A stretch of DNA of 64,000 bases from Dichetophora obliterata (Eukaryota > Arthropoda > Insecta > Diptera > Sciomyzidae). The translations under genes and the position numbers were made by a program. The notes under the pieces are model-generated. The model was not told the origin of the DNA and ran no database searches. It worked only from the letters and a program-made list of their open reading frames with translations. Of the stretch, positions 44,720 through 55,764 are shown piece by piece. How positions within the stretch are numbered: position 1 is the stretch's first letter; every line of letters begins with the position of its first letter. The stretch covers positions 97,403,175 to 97,467,174 of the forward strand of contig OY986437.1 in the NCBI GenBank assembly GCA_963920525.1, written 5' to 3'.

Positions 44720-46735
44720 TAATTAGCTCAAAATTGCCGGAAACACGCTCGCAGGGAGACTATTCCACACCTTTACCGTGAAACTAAAAAAAGAATTATC
44801 TTGGTAATGCGAGGTTCTATTGGACATCGAGGCTATGATGAAGTGGTGGGCTTGGACAGATGCCCTAGGAAGATGGACCAAGGAAATACACGAGCTGGTG
44901 GCTTCAGGCCATATATCTCCATTGAACACCTCTCATGGTAATTCCTATGCAGAAGGCTTAGGCAACCAACATTACGTCGATGCCCAAGAGAGTTGAGAGA
45001 GGATGAAATACTTTCATCCCCTATCAAATATATTGCACGAAGTTGAATTCGATCCAGAAGCTCCAATTAAGATCTTGAAGCCCCTGCCCAAATGTGCGAA
45101 TTGTACTCCATTTTCAGCCAAATATATGAGCTGTAGATCATGCGAAGATCAGCTGAAGTGAAATATTTTTTTCACCGTTTTAAAAAATCTAGGCACTTGC
45201 CCGCGTCTTTCGACACATCGAAAATATAATCATTCCAACGAAGGTCAGATTGGATCGATATGCCCAGGATGTCAAGAGTGGCTGATTCCACAAGATCTAG
45301 ACCATTCATAATGAGAGGAGCTAAGGGATATCCATACGCTTGTGGGTTAACAGACAGCACTGGATCTTGCTTGCATTGAACTCTACTCTATTAGCAAGAT
45401 CCCACTAGGAGATTTTTTGTAGATCATTAGGGAGTGTGTCATTCATATTTAGCCTCTTTCTCTCGATCTCCAAGAGCTTAGGCGTATTTTGAATGAATAT
45501 GAATTACAAATGCTGCTGTCGTCCGCTAATGTATGGATTGGGTTATGCGTCTACGACAGAAGGTCGTTGTTAAAAACCAGAAACAAGATTGGCGATAGGA
45601 CTGAAGCCTGTGGTTCTTCAGCCTTGATCGCGTGCTCCTTGGACGAAATACCGTCAATCACGACCCGAATCGTTCTGTCCTTGAATAAACACGTCAAAAC
45701 CAATATGCAACAAGTTTTGACATGAGCGCTTTATGCCACACTCGGTCAAACGCTTTTAAAATATTCAAAGCAACAACCCTACTCTCGCTGAAAAAGTAAA
45801 CGCATTTATTCCTTTCTTCGTTTAAGAACGCCATAAGATCACCAGTAGAGCGAGCCCTACAGAAACCATATTGACGGTCACTGAGCAGTTGGTGGTGCTC
45901 CAGATAGTTCACAACGTTGAAGTTTATTACGCTCTCCACAATTTTGGAAAGCGTAGAGCATATTGCAATGGGTCGGTGAACAAGATGGAAATACTCCTTT
46001 TCTGTAGGAGATGTTCAAAAGGTTGCGCAAAGGCCGAGCCAGCGAAGAAGTACACATTTTAAGCACAATTGTCGGTAAGTCGTCAGGACCAGAGGCTTTG
46101 TTTACGTTGAGATTTGAAAGGACCCTTTTAACTGCTCCCGTCCAAAAGTATATCTCCTGCATTGCAGAAGATCCACCCTCAACAAAGGGAAGTGGCTTAT
46201 TGCTATCCGAGAGAGTGGAATTTTGTGCAAACAAACTAGCCAATATGTTCGCTTTATCGGCCGAGTTAGTGAATCGATGACGATGTCTGATTCTTTACTC
46301 TTTTAACAAATGCAGAAACTTTTCGCGTTTTAAAATTGCATTGCAGCGATTCCTTTCCTCGATGCGAAGTCTTTTAGTATCAGTATTCTTGCTAGAACGC
46401 CAATTCTGAAAGGCTTCCTCTTTGGACCTGATTGCAATCCTGTTAGTATCATAAAACCATGAGTAATTTTTCGGTTTAATGCTTTTCATCTTATTGGGAA
46501 TGAAAGACCGCATACCCAATAAAATAATTTGTTGTACCATGACAGTATCTGCATTCACATTTCTATCTAATTTGAATTGAAATTGCGTCAAAAATTAGTT
46601 AACGCAGTCCAATTTGCCTTTCCATGAAACCATGCAGTCCTCTTCGGGGCTTAAGGCGTAATGGTGCAGGGGTTAGAATATGGAAAAACAGCGGAGATGG
46701 GACAATGGTCCGAGTTACCAAGTGGTGCGTTGACA
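44720..46735 (-). pseudogene. LINE reverse transcriptase portion, decayed
   Basis: In minus-strand order: the endonuclease end VNAPLGNSDHCPISA (46690-46735), a linker with NYSWFYDTNRIAIRSKEEAF, RT motifs NVNKASGPDDLPTIVLK (46100), QYGFCRARSTGDLMAFL and ALNILKAFDRVWHKALM (45700-45880), an active site reading LADD instead of FADD or YADD (45518-45529), DLQKISQWDLANRVEFNASK-like text near 45400, and the C-terminal block IWPEATSSC ... VKVWNSLPASVFPA. At least five frameshifts or stops break it. It once copied its RNA into genomic nicks; it cannot now. Confidence 0.85.
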
Positions 46736-46743
46736 TTCACATC

Positions 46744-47827
46744 CAGTGTTGCCAGATTTTGGAAGAGATTATTCTCGTTTGTTCCATGCATTTCAATTAG
46801 TTTTTCCCGTTCTTCTTTTAACATTTTCCCTTAAAATTTTCACGTTTTTTCCCCAATTTTAAAGTAAATTAAAGGAAAATTACCGAAATTTTATTTCTTG
46901 CGTTGGTGTTTTATTTTATATAGGAGCCATAGCAATGCAAACCTTAGTTATGTAATTAAAAATTACTTGAGTGTTACTGCAAACACTTCCTTTTGATTTT
47001 TTATCCTATGCAATTTTGATTTTTCATATGTATTTTGGTGTGTAAGATACCTTTTAAGGAACAGTTGTCTTTTCCTATATAAGTTTTCCTATATTAGTTT
47101 TATTTAAATTTATGGCAGAAAAAACTCTCTTAGTGCATGCACCGCTATGCGGAAGGAAAAATAAACGAATAAATTTTTTTAAGTTTTTGGAAACCTTTTA
47201 CTTGTATCTGCAAATTTAATATTTTAAGCATGATGCTAAATATTTTGCACATTTTGTGTTAGTATTTTTATTAAATTAATATTTCTCAGTTACCTATTTT
47301 CTAAGTTGCGATAAATTAATAAGGGTTTTTTAAATAAATGAGGAAAATAAAAGCACAACGGAATTAATGGGATACGTTTTGTTTTTCAAGCCGATAGTGT
47401 AAACTAATACAAAAAGTCTAAATGCTCCGCCATCGTGCAAGGAATTAACTCTTTAAAATGCCCACAGTTTTAATTACCCAACTTTCATAGTTTGCCAAGC
47501 AAATAAATCAAATGACGCTGGCAGAGAACAAACTAAGTTTGAGTTTACAGCTGATGAGAATTCAAAACAATTTAAATAAAATAGGCCAATTCATATAGAG
47601 ATCAAATTAAATTAAAAATCAAGCTGACTCAGATAACTTTAAAAAGTATTGAAATACAAGATGCAAAAAATGTATAACATAACTTGTTGATTTTGTTGAA
47701 AAATTACTCTTTTTCACAAAAACGCGGTCATTCTCATTTCCCCCGTTTTTAAGAGTGATATTCCCGTTTTCCCTTCTGGGTAGAAAAATCCCGCAAAACG
47801 GGAAAATCCCCTTTTCTGGCAACACTG
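46744..47827. mobile_element. 1084-bp non-autonomous hAT element with perfect 8-bp duplication
   Basis: Termini CAGTGTTGCCAGA and TCTGGCAACACTG are perfect 13-bp inverted repeats, flanked by identical TTCACATC copies (46736-46743 and 47828-47835). Subterminal TTTTCCCGTT / AACGGGAAAA words occur inside both ends. No transposase is visible. Insertion is into the endonuclease of the LINE, so it is younger than the LINE. Confidence 0.93.
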
Positions 47828-47835
47828 TTCACATC

Positions 47836-48490
47836 ACCTTTTTCATGATGCGAAGTCTGAAAAAGATAAAGGATATTTGGCTTTGCATATCACATTGAGG
47901 GAAAAAAGTGGGTTCCTTCACTAGTTGAATCAATTGGTTCGATTCAGCTAAGTGTTTAACATATTGCCCAACAGTTGTCAATAGGCCCGAGTGACGTAAC
48001 CAACACGGGTTGTGGACATTGAAGTCGCCTGCTTACTGTCAGGAAACAATCCCGAAATGTGCGTAATCGAATCTAAGAGAGTCCAGTTTGTTGAAAGTGG
48101 ACTCCCTTCCCAGATTTGAACTTAAATCTTAAGATCTGGACTAACAAAACAAAAATGTAGCAAGTTCGAGGCGAAGCCTGAACCCAATCCACATTAAGCT
48201 AAACTCTGAATAGGTAACGTTCAGACTCCTCTCACGCTGGTACGCTACATCCGTTCATATAAAACGGGCGATGGCCTTATGCAAAGAAAACAATTTCAGT
48301 AAGCGGTACCCAGGTATATGAAAATCCAGGGGATCCACATCCTCGGCCACCTGGGTTTCGCCTAGTTCCATTATTTGAGGCTTTGGAAGAGTACAATGTA
48401 CATATACTGAGAAAAAATTCACTCTCAGACCACAAATATTGCAAAAATCAATGCGAAAATGATCCGACATTTCCACACCATGCAAATATC
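47836..48490 (-). pseudogene. LINE endonuclease N-terminal portion, decayed
   Basis: Reading minus from 48485: NICGLRVNFFSVYVH, LPKPQIMELGETQVAEDVDP and FHIPGYRLLKLF match the start of the apurinic-like endonuclease of jockey-type LINEs ('KP.I..L.ETQ ... IPGY'). Further along, around 47990-48040, GDFNVHNPCWLR with a disturbed frame is the 'GDFN.H...W' block. Stops lie between these blocks. It continues across the hAT insertion at 46735. Confidence 0.8.
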
Positions 48491-48559
48491 AAACAAATAA
48501 GGGTATATAAGGTATATTTAATTATCAAAGCTTATTTGTAAAAAATCAAGTCTAAACTT

Positions 48560-49060
48560 TATTTTTTTTTAAATTTATGAAGGTTTTAATATTTTGATGA
48601 CCCCACTTTGTATGGGAGGTAGGTGGAGTTTTCAGTTTTTTTATCAACTTCCAAACATCGAATGCATAGTTAAATTTAAACTTATCTGCAAAATGTGAAC
48701 ACATTATAGTCATTTTTGTGGAATAACGGAGATTTTATCGTTTTCATGAAGTCACTTTGTATGGGAGGTAGACGTGGTTTTTATAAGATACTTACAAATT
48801 ACATACTAAGAGTGCATAATACTGCTTAAATTTCATAACTTTTTGTGGAATTTAATTAGATTTTAACGTTTTGGCAAAGTCATTTTATATGGGAGGCAGG
48901 CGTGGTTTTCATCCGGTTTCATCAGTTTCTAATTTGATCTCCATTTTTTAATATCGACTCATTGGTAATGCTGATATAGAATATATATACTATATACTCT
49001 TCTATACCTGCTACGTTTTCTTATCAGCATTACAAACGGAGTGGCAAAGTAAATAAGGGT
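48560..49060. repeat. second locus of the TAGGCGTGG tandem repeat family
   Basis: Three decayed units each carry CACTTTGTATGGGAGGTAG or a variant (48606, 48753, 48885) and one ends with TATACTCTTCTATACCTGCT like the tail at 3195. Same family as 1876-3292, more diverged. Confidence 0.65.
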
Positions 49061-52000
49061 TCTCATTTAAGCAAATAACTAACCCGTAAATATTGTGAAC
49101 CTTGTGAACTTACATGCGCGTAAGCTATCTGTCAAATATTGTATGGGTGTGAGTTTACATCAGTTAAGAGCCTATTTTAGAGCATGTAAATCTACGTTTG
49201 TGAATAAGGGTTGCCTTTGGCGTTATTCATAACATGCTTACAGTAGTTGAATTAAATACAAATTTTATTTATTTTTCTATGTTAATAAAGGTTTGGTAAA
49301 TATTTAAAATTGAGTAAAGGTGATTCCGCAACCCTAACCGCAGCTGCCATTGTGTCGACATTTGCACGATTTACACTTTATCGCTTATCAAAAGTTTAAA
49401 TATTTAACATGGTTACATGCTTAGATGAGCACCCTTAATATATCCCTGTCGCAGTACGCGTGGGGTATAAAAATATTTTGGTACCAATATGATCTTTCGA
49501 GTAAATTGACTGAATGTCTTTTTTGAATGTGACATTAAATTTTTTTTTATATAAGAATAAAAAATGTTACCATGGATATAACCACGGATCAAACTGAAAA
49601 ACCTAAAAAAATGGGACAAGGAGAATGGGTGGTGTTGTTCATAAGATGTCCGTTTGTTATACGAGTGTGCCCTTAGCGTAGTCGAATAAATTTGAGAATG
49701 GACCTTGCATTTCAAGAAATATTTTGCCGAAAATTGTTGACTGTTAATTATGATGTCTTTACTAAGGAATGTAAGTGCTTATTTGAGAGTGCTGCTTTAT
49801 TAACCTATTCATATCGCTGGTTTCGCCTTTTAGCAATTTTTCATGTTTTTTCAAATTACGTGTTTATTTTTAATATTCTGGTTTGTATTAAACATTTTTA
49901 TACCTTCGGACACTCCTTTTAGAGTTAGTGTAGACTCAAAATCCACCCTTATGCTATGGGCTGGACACAAATAAAAAGAGCCAACATTTTTATATAACAC
50001 AATATTGAGATGGAAGTGCGCGGAACTGGTATATACTTTGCTTTAAATCTATTAGAAAAATTGTGAAATAATCTATTAATTATAAATTGTGGAAAGTTAG
50101 TAAACTACTTTCACCAATATTGAACGAGTTATGGACCAAAAACTGATGTGATGAAGAAATCCACTGTTCCATCCAAATTTTAAATTGCCAATAAAAAAAA
50201 GTTCCGCGCCTAACTTTATTGTTCTAATTTGCCGCACCCTATTGCGCTTCTATTGTTCTAGTTTCATCCCCCATTTATTGGTATATAAGAATTTTTTAAG
50301 TGTTTCACTGTGAATATTTCTTCTCTTTCAATACTTGTCAGACAATTATTAAATATTTACAAAATTCTTATTAATATCATCAAAACAATTGAAAGTAGCA
50401 TAAGGAGAGCAAAACATAAACATAATACCACAATAATCACCAGCAACATCAACATCAACATCAATGATAACAACATCTTCTTCATCAGTAAGAGCACCAT
50501 ATGTACACAACAACAAGAGTAACAACATTAATACGAATCCATCAATTCTTAGCCAAATAGAAGCAGCTGTCATCATGGCAAGCATTTTACCATGAATCAA
50601 ACGACATTTTAGCAAATATTTACACAAAAGTTAATTAGGTTTTGTATGCCACAAAAAGATAACAAGATAAGGAATAAAATGTTCAGACCACTTCAGACAG
50701 TTGGACAGACAAATAGACAAAAAGACTGTTTTACAAAGAAGCACAACAGCAGACAAACAAATACGCCGAGATTTATTTAATTTAAACAAAAGCTGTATCT
50801 TGCTGGATTTCTAGCAATCTGGTGATTAAGAAAAGAAAAGAGTAGCGAATTTCTGCTAGAAGTTAGGGAAGTCTTGAAATATCTAAAATATGCACAGATC
50901 GAAAAAATTGTTGAGCAGTAACGTGAATTATTTCAAAAACATTTTTAAGTGCATTTTATTAAGTGCAAAAAAAAACTGCAATATTTCCAATTGTTTTTCC
51001 GGAAACTTCTATTGAAATTAAAAACAGATTATTGAAAATTTAGAGATTTCATTTGAAATTAAGAAAAAAGCTATTGTAATTCAAAAGCTAAATTTAAAAT
51101 TCAGAAAAAACCAAATGAAATTTCATCCATTTAAAATTTAGAATAAGTGAATATTTATTTAGGCAAAGGCAAGGTAGAACTATGGTCAAGGGATAGTCAT
51201 GAAAATTTAATGGTGTTGGATATAGTTGCAAAGTAGTATACAATTTTTGACGATCAAGTTTTTTTTATTAAAATTTAATTTAATTTTTTGTGAATTTCAA
51301 GTGAAATTTCTGAAATTCAATTGATTTTTTTCTGAATGACAATTGGAAATTATGTAGTTTACAATTAAGGCCTCAGCTCGAGATATAATTTAAATAGACC
51401 TTTTTCAATCCACATATAAAAGGGCGCTGATTAAAAAAATGCTAACTATGTTTTCCTCAAAATCGTTTTCGAGTTCTTTTCAAAAATTAGCCTGTATTAC
51501 TCATATAAGTTTTCATTGCACCTGCAGGAATTGTGTATCGTTAGGAAAATAGAGCGTTTTCACCAGACATCGCAATAATTTAAAAACCTAATCGGTATTT
51601 TTATCGATTTGGGGGCGGTTAAAAGAGGTGTAGGAAACAATTTTCCTAAGTCATCTTGTACCTGAAGCAAATCGATTGCCAGTAGTTTGTCCAGTAGTTT
51701 TGGGGTCTATAGGCATCACACAGACAAACAAACAGTGTTTTGATATTTGTATGGAAGTATATGAGAAAATCTTTAAATGCCATATCTCCGGAACTACCGA
51801 GCCGATTTCGTGAAAACTTCACATAAACCATCTACAGATAATCCCCTGGTTTATATATATGCCCTCATATTTTGGTTTAAATCTGCAGACCCGTTTCCGC
51901 AATTAGTGGCCACATCAAAATTTACATTTCTTTTTATATAAATGTAAATAGATATAACCGAATATCTAATGAATTTAGACAATTAAGACTCAATATTCCA

Positions 52001-52215
52001 GGGTAACCTTTCATTTATAGGTTGAATAAATACCTTTTTGATCATGACTCTCATCATGATTCTCATGAATCCTATATCTAGCATAATAAATCGAAAATAG
52101 TCTGGCAAAACAGAATAATTTTTAAAAAATAATAAAGAATATAAAGTTTTAAATATTTTTAATTCAAGGAAGAATTTAGTTTAAGAAACACTTTTTCACT
52201 ACAACATTTTTAAAA
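49061..52215. other. non-coding stretch
   Basis: No gene recognised. GCGCGGAACT (50015) and AGTTCCGCGC (50202) form a 10-bp inverted repeat about 200 bp apart that may mark a small element. A CAACAT/CAT microsatellite-like tract lies at 50435-50525. Around 51700-51910 is a dispersed-repeat-like text (TATCTCCGGAACTACCGAGC). A 100-codon minus frame at 49413-49715 has no family resemblance. Confidence 0.45.
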
Positions 52216-52239
52216 GTAATGGTAATGGTAACTGTAATG

Positions 52240-52562
52240 GGGATAGAAGCGTGGTCCGTAAGCTAAAGAACCGCTGTTTAGCTCACCCCAGCTCAGACAG
52301 CATGTTTTTTTTAAATTGAATTTATATTTCTGTTCGGCCGCCACCTAACTGCAGACAAAATTTCTTGAGAACATAAGCCGTTTGGAGACGGCATAAGACT
52401 CATAGGTCAATTTCTTGATCATTAAATGTTCAAGCATTTAACGCACAACACAATTGATCAATAGAAGCTAGGTTTAGATGAAGTAACATTAAAGCGGAAA
52501 AAAAAGAAGCTAGGTCAAAGTCCTTCCAAGGGCTGAAATGGCCAGTTTATTATACTATTTTC
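52240..52562 (+). mobile_element. second, decayed tRNA-derived SINE copy
   Basis: The body shares GTTCGGCCGCCACC, TTGAGAACATAAGCCGTTTG, ACACAATTGATCAATAGAAG and GTCAAAGTCCTTCCAAGGGC with the SINE at 2617. The tRNA-like head is degraded. A duplication of AGAAGCTAGGT (52464 and 52507) with about 40 bp between shows an internal rearrangement. TAATGG hexamers lie on its left (52217-52240) and a long TTATGG array on its right, so it appears to sit inside a hexamer repeat. Confidence 0.8.
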
Positions 52563-53231
52563 TTATGGTTATGGTTATGGTTATGGTTATGGTTATGGTT
52601 ATGGTTATGGTTATGGTTATGGTTATGGTTATGGTTATGGTTATGGTTATGGTTATGGTTATGGTTATGGTTATGGTTATGGTTATGGTTATGGTTATGG
52701 TTATGGTTATGGTTATGGTTATGGTTATGGTTATGGTTATGGTTATGGTTATGGTTATGGTTATGGTTATGGTTATGGTTATGGTTATGGTTATGGTTAT
52801 GGTTATGGTTATGGTTATGGTTATGGTTATGGTTATGGTTATGGTTATGGTTATGGTTATGGTTATGGTTATGGTTATGGTTATGGTTATGGTTATGGTT
52901 ATGGTTATGGTTATGGTTATGGTTATGGTTATGGTTATGGTTATGGTTATGGTTATGGTTATGGTTATGGTTATGGTTATGGTTATGGTTATGGTTATGG
53001 TTATGGTTATGGTTATGGTTATGGTTATGGTTATGGTTATGGTTATGGTTATGGTTATGGTTATGGTTATGGTTATGGTTATGGTTATGGTTATGGTTAT
53101 GGTTATGGTTATGGTTATGGTTATGGTTATGGTTATGGTTATGGTTATGGTTATGGTTATGGTTATGGTTATGGTTATGGTTATGGTTATGGTTATGGTT
53201 ATGGTTATGGTTATGGTTATGGTTATGGTTA
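52563..53231. repeat. (TTATGG)n array, 669 bp, about 111 perfect units
   Basis: The hexamer runs without a visible error from 52563 to 53231. Because six is a multiple of three, it is open in frames on both strands (Met-Val and Ile-Thr dipeptide runs), which produces long but meaningless open frames. It directly follows the SINE 3' end. Confidence 0.97.
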
Positions 53232-55392
53232 AAAAGTTAAAAAAGCACAGTGTCGATTTAATGTTTGGATAGCAATTATTGCTTATTTTTGAAAAACAGA
53301 GATCCATTCTAAAAAAAAAAATTAATGAAATAAAATCATTCAGAAGGTTCATAAAATTATTAAAAAAAAATATTTTAATAATTTTAGTATTCCTAAGTAG
53401 GAATTTTGTGATATTTTGTACAGCTTGTTTGAGGAAGTTGTTTTTTTAATATTTTAAGGTTATATTAAAGTTTTCTAAGTTAGTATTTTGTTATATTTTG
53501 TGCACTTAGTTCAGGAAGGTTTAGAAGTTCAAGGTTTTTATTTTAATATTTTTTCGAATCATATCTTGTACAGTTTGTTGAAAAAGATTTTTATTTTAGT
53601 ATTATTAAAATCACATTTTAGTATTTCTAAGAAAGTATCATGTGCTTAATGTGCTTAGTATTTCTAAGAAAGTATCATGTGCTTAAAACATTGTGTTATA
53701 TTTTACAGCTAGTTTAAGAAAGATTTTTATTTTAAATTGAGATTTTTTAAATTATTTTTATAGAATTTGTTGTTATAAAACTTTCACTAAATTTAGAATC
53801 GACATTGAAATGGCTATTAGAAGAGACCATTGTGTTATTTTGTACAGACAGTTTTGGAAAGGTTCTTTTAAAATTTTTTATAATCACATACATTTTTTTC
53901 TTAGTTTAATTGAATTTTTTGTTGGAATATTTTGGAGTTTTATTGCATTTTATTCCCAAAAATTCCGGGACTGAAGGCTTTGCAGTCCCGTGATTGTTGG
54001 GACTAAGAAAAGTTTGGGATCCCGGGATCCGGGGATTCAATGCCCTACTGAGATGCCTCTTCTAATTGCATAAATTGAATCGTTTATTTCAGAAACAGCA
54101 TTATGTAACGAAATTTTTTTCAAACATAGTTTTTTTTGCAAACGCTTCTTTAAAAGTAGACTCATAATCTAGGTAAAATAAACTCACTTCAGTATACTCC
54201 TTCCTCTTTAAGGTAGTAGTCAAATGTGATGGATTCCAAAGATTAATTTTATTTTTACATTTTTCGCAATAAAAATATCTTAGAAATATACTCTTAAAGT
54301 TTCAGATCGAAATTTTAAATATTTTTAAAGTTACAGCAGAGAGCGCACCGTAGTGTATATGAAAGTGCTGTAAAAACTTTAAACACGTTTTTCTCGAAAC
54401 TACTTTTTCGAAACTGCTGGGAAGCAATGACTAAAAGCTAACCGATTTGGCTAAAAATTTCACCCGTTATTTTAGACATACAAAGCAAAGACTTTTAAAA
54501 CAATAAATTTTTGTAAAAATAAGTTAATTTTTTTAAACAAATAAGAAAAAAAGTTCGATTTTAACAACTTTTTTGTACAAGTCCACCATTTTTTATTTTT
54601 TTTTTTAAATTTAATTCGAGAGACTTATGTTGTTTCTGAAATAAACGAATCAATTGAAAATTAATGTTTGAAATATTTTCAGCTTTTGTAAAGCTTTCCA
54701 TATAACCCTTGCCAAAATGTTCCGGAATGTTGGTTTGTAAGACATAAATACGTGAAGGTATGCATAATTGTAACAAGTTTTTGTCATAATTCTAATAATA
54801 AATAAAATAAAAATTCGAATAAAATAAAATAACACTTGTAAATTAAATGAAAATCCCTTATTTCTTAGTAGTAAGTTCAGTCCCCACAGTTATTTCATCA
54901 AACACGGTTTTATGTATCTACTTTCTTAAATGCGACTTATTGCCTTTTAATCTGTTCTTTGAAGTGAACTGTAATTCTAGACCAATGTTAGAATTACAAA
55001 TAAGTACAAAGAAAAATATTAAACAAAGTATTAATTTTACCTTTTCACTCAAATCTATCGTTTGTTTCTAGTTAAAAAATATCAAAGAAGTTATTGAATT
55101 CTGACTTTTCTGTTTTAATCCTATAAAAGTAATTAAACATCACCTTAACGTTTCCCTTGTCATTTTATAAATGACACGCTGAAACCTGGTGAGTTGCTGC
55201 CATAGAAGAAATAATTTTGGAAATATCGTTTAAAGTTTAAAAGTGTTATAATTTTTAATTGAAAATAAATGCTTCGAATCTCACTCACATGTACGTATTT
55301 ACGATGAAAGAATAAATTTTCTTCGCGCACAGTTATTTTTATTTTGCTGGTCCACTATTGATATCTTTTTATTCTCGCCAAAAGTATACCAC
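53232..55392. other. non-coding stretch with one GGGATCC island
   Basis: No gene recognised. AATTTTTGTGATATTTTGTA-like phrases (about 53400-53900) repeat loosely with AGTATTTCTAAGAAAGTATC duplicated at 53620 and 53660. The G/C island TTTGGGATCCCGGGATCCGG is at 54011. AACTTTAAACACGTTTTTCT (54376) also occurs at 37138. Confidence 0.5.
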
Positions 55393-55764
55393 CCCAGCAG
55401 CGGATTTGCCAGTGGCTACTATAGAACTAATACAGAATAAATAACGAGGTAAGGAAGCATTAATTTTTTTAAAAAGTAATGCGTCTGCATATAGCAGAAG
55501 TAATTAACTCATACCTCATTACCTGTAATGTAGCATACAAGGAAAAGTAATGCAGTGATTTTTATAACTTAATACAAGTAGTATGTTACTCCATAACTTC
55601 TAGGTAATGCTGAAGGGAGGCGATCACTTACCTCCTGTCTCATTCAATGTTAAATGTAAGGCCTTTTATGCATAGTAAGGTAATATAGTCGGAAGTAGTG
55701 GTCATCACAAGGTAATTGATGCTTCATATATTCGGAATATATTCCATCCGCTACTGGGACATTA
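55393..55764. mobile_element. candidate MITE with CCCAGYAGCGGAT ends
   Basis: Left CCCAGCAGCGGAT and right, on the other strand, CCCAGTAGCGGAT match at 12 of 13 positions, and a perfect GGAATATATTCC palindrome lies by the right end. The interior is rich in AGGTAAT and GTAATGC words. No clear target duplication and no coding capacity. Confidence 0.5.

Larger units (their letters stand above)
44600..48490 (-). mobile_element. jockey-superfamily LINE, split by a hAT insertion
   Basis: Minus-strand order is endonuclease (48490 down to 46680) then reverse transcriptase (46590 to 44720), with the 3' end near 44600. The hAT at 46744-47827 splits the endonuclease, between GDFNVH-type text at 48010 and the LGNSDHCPIS block at 46710. 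The C-terminal LDRIQLRAIYLIGDES and GHRRNVGCLSLLHR blocks are typical of the jockey/R1/LOA group. I cannot fix the exact clade. Confidence 0.85.

Noticed and set aside
49413..49715. 100-codon minus-strand frame
   Set aside because: No recognisable motif, no splice signals or codon signal; likely chance.
52563..53231. Telomere repeat
   Set aside because: TTATGG is not the insect TTAGG telomere unit, and flies lack that system; the location beside a SINE inside ordinary repeats favours a microsatellite.
52538..53352. Long open frames on both strands (244 and 265 codons)
   Set aside because: They are pure translation of the TTATGG hexamer (Met-Val or Ile-Thr runs); a hexamer without a stop is open in any length.
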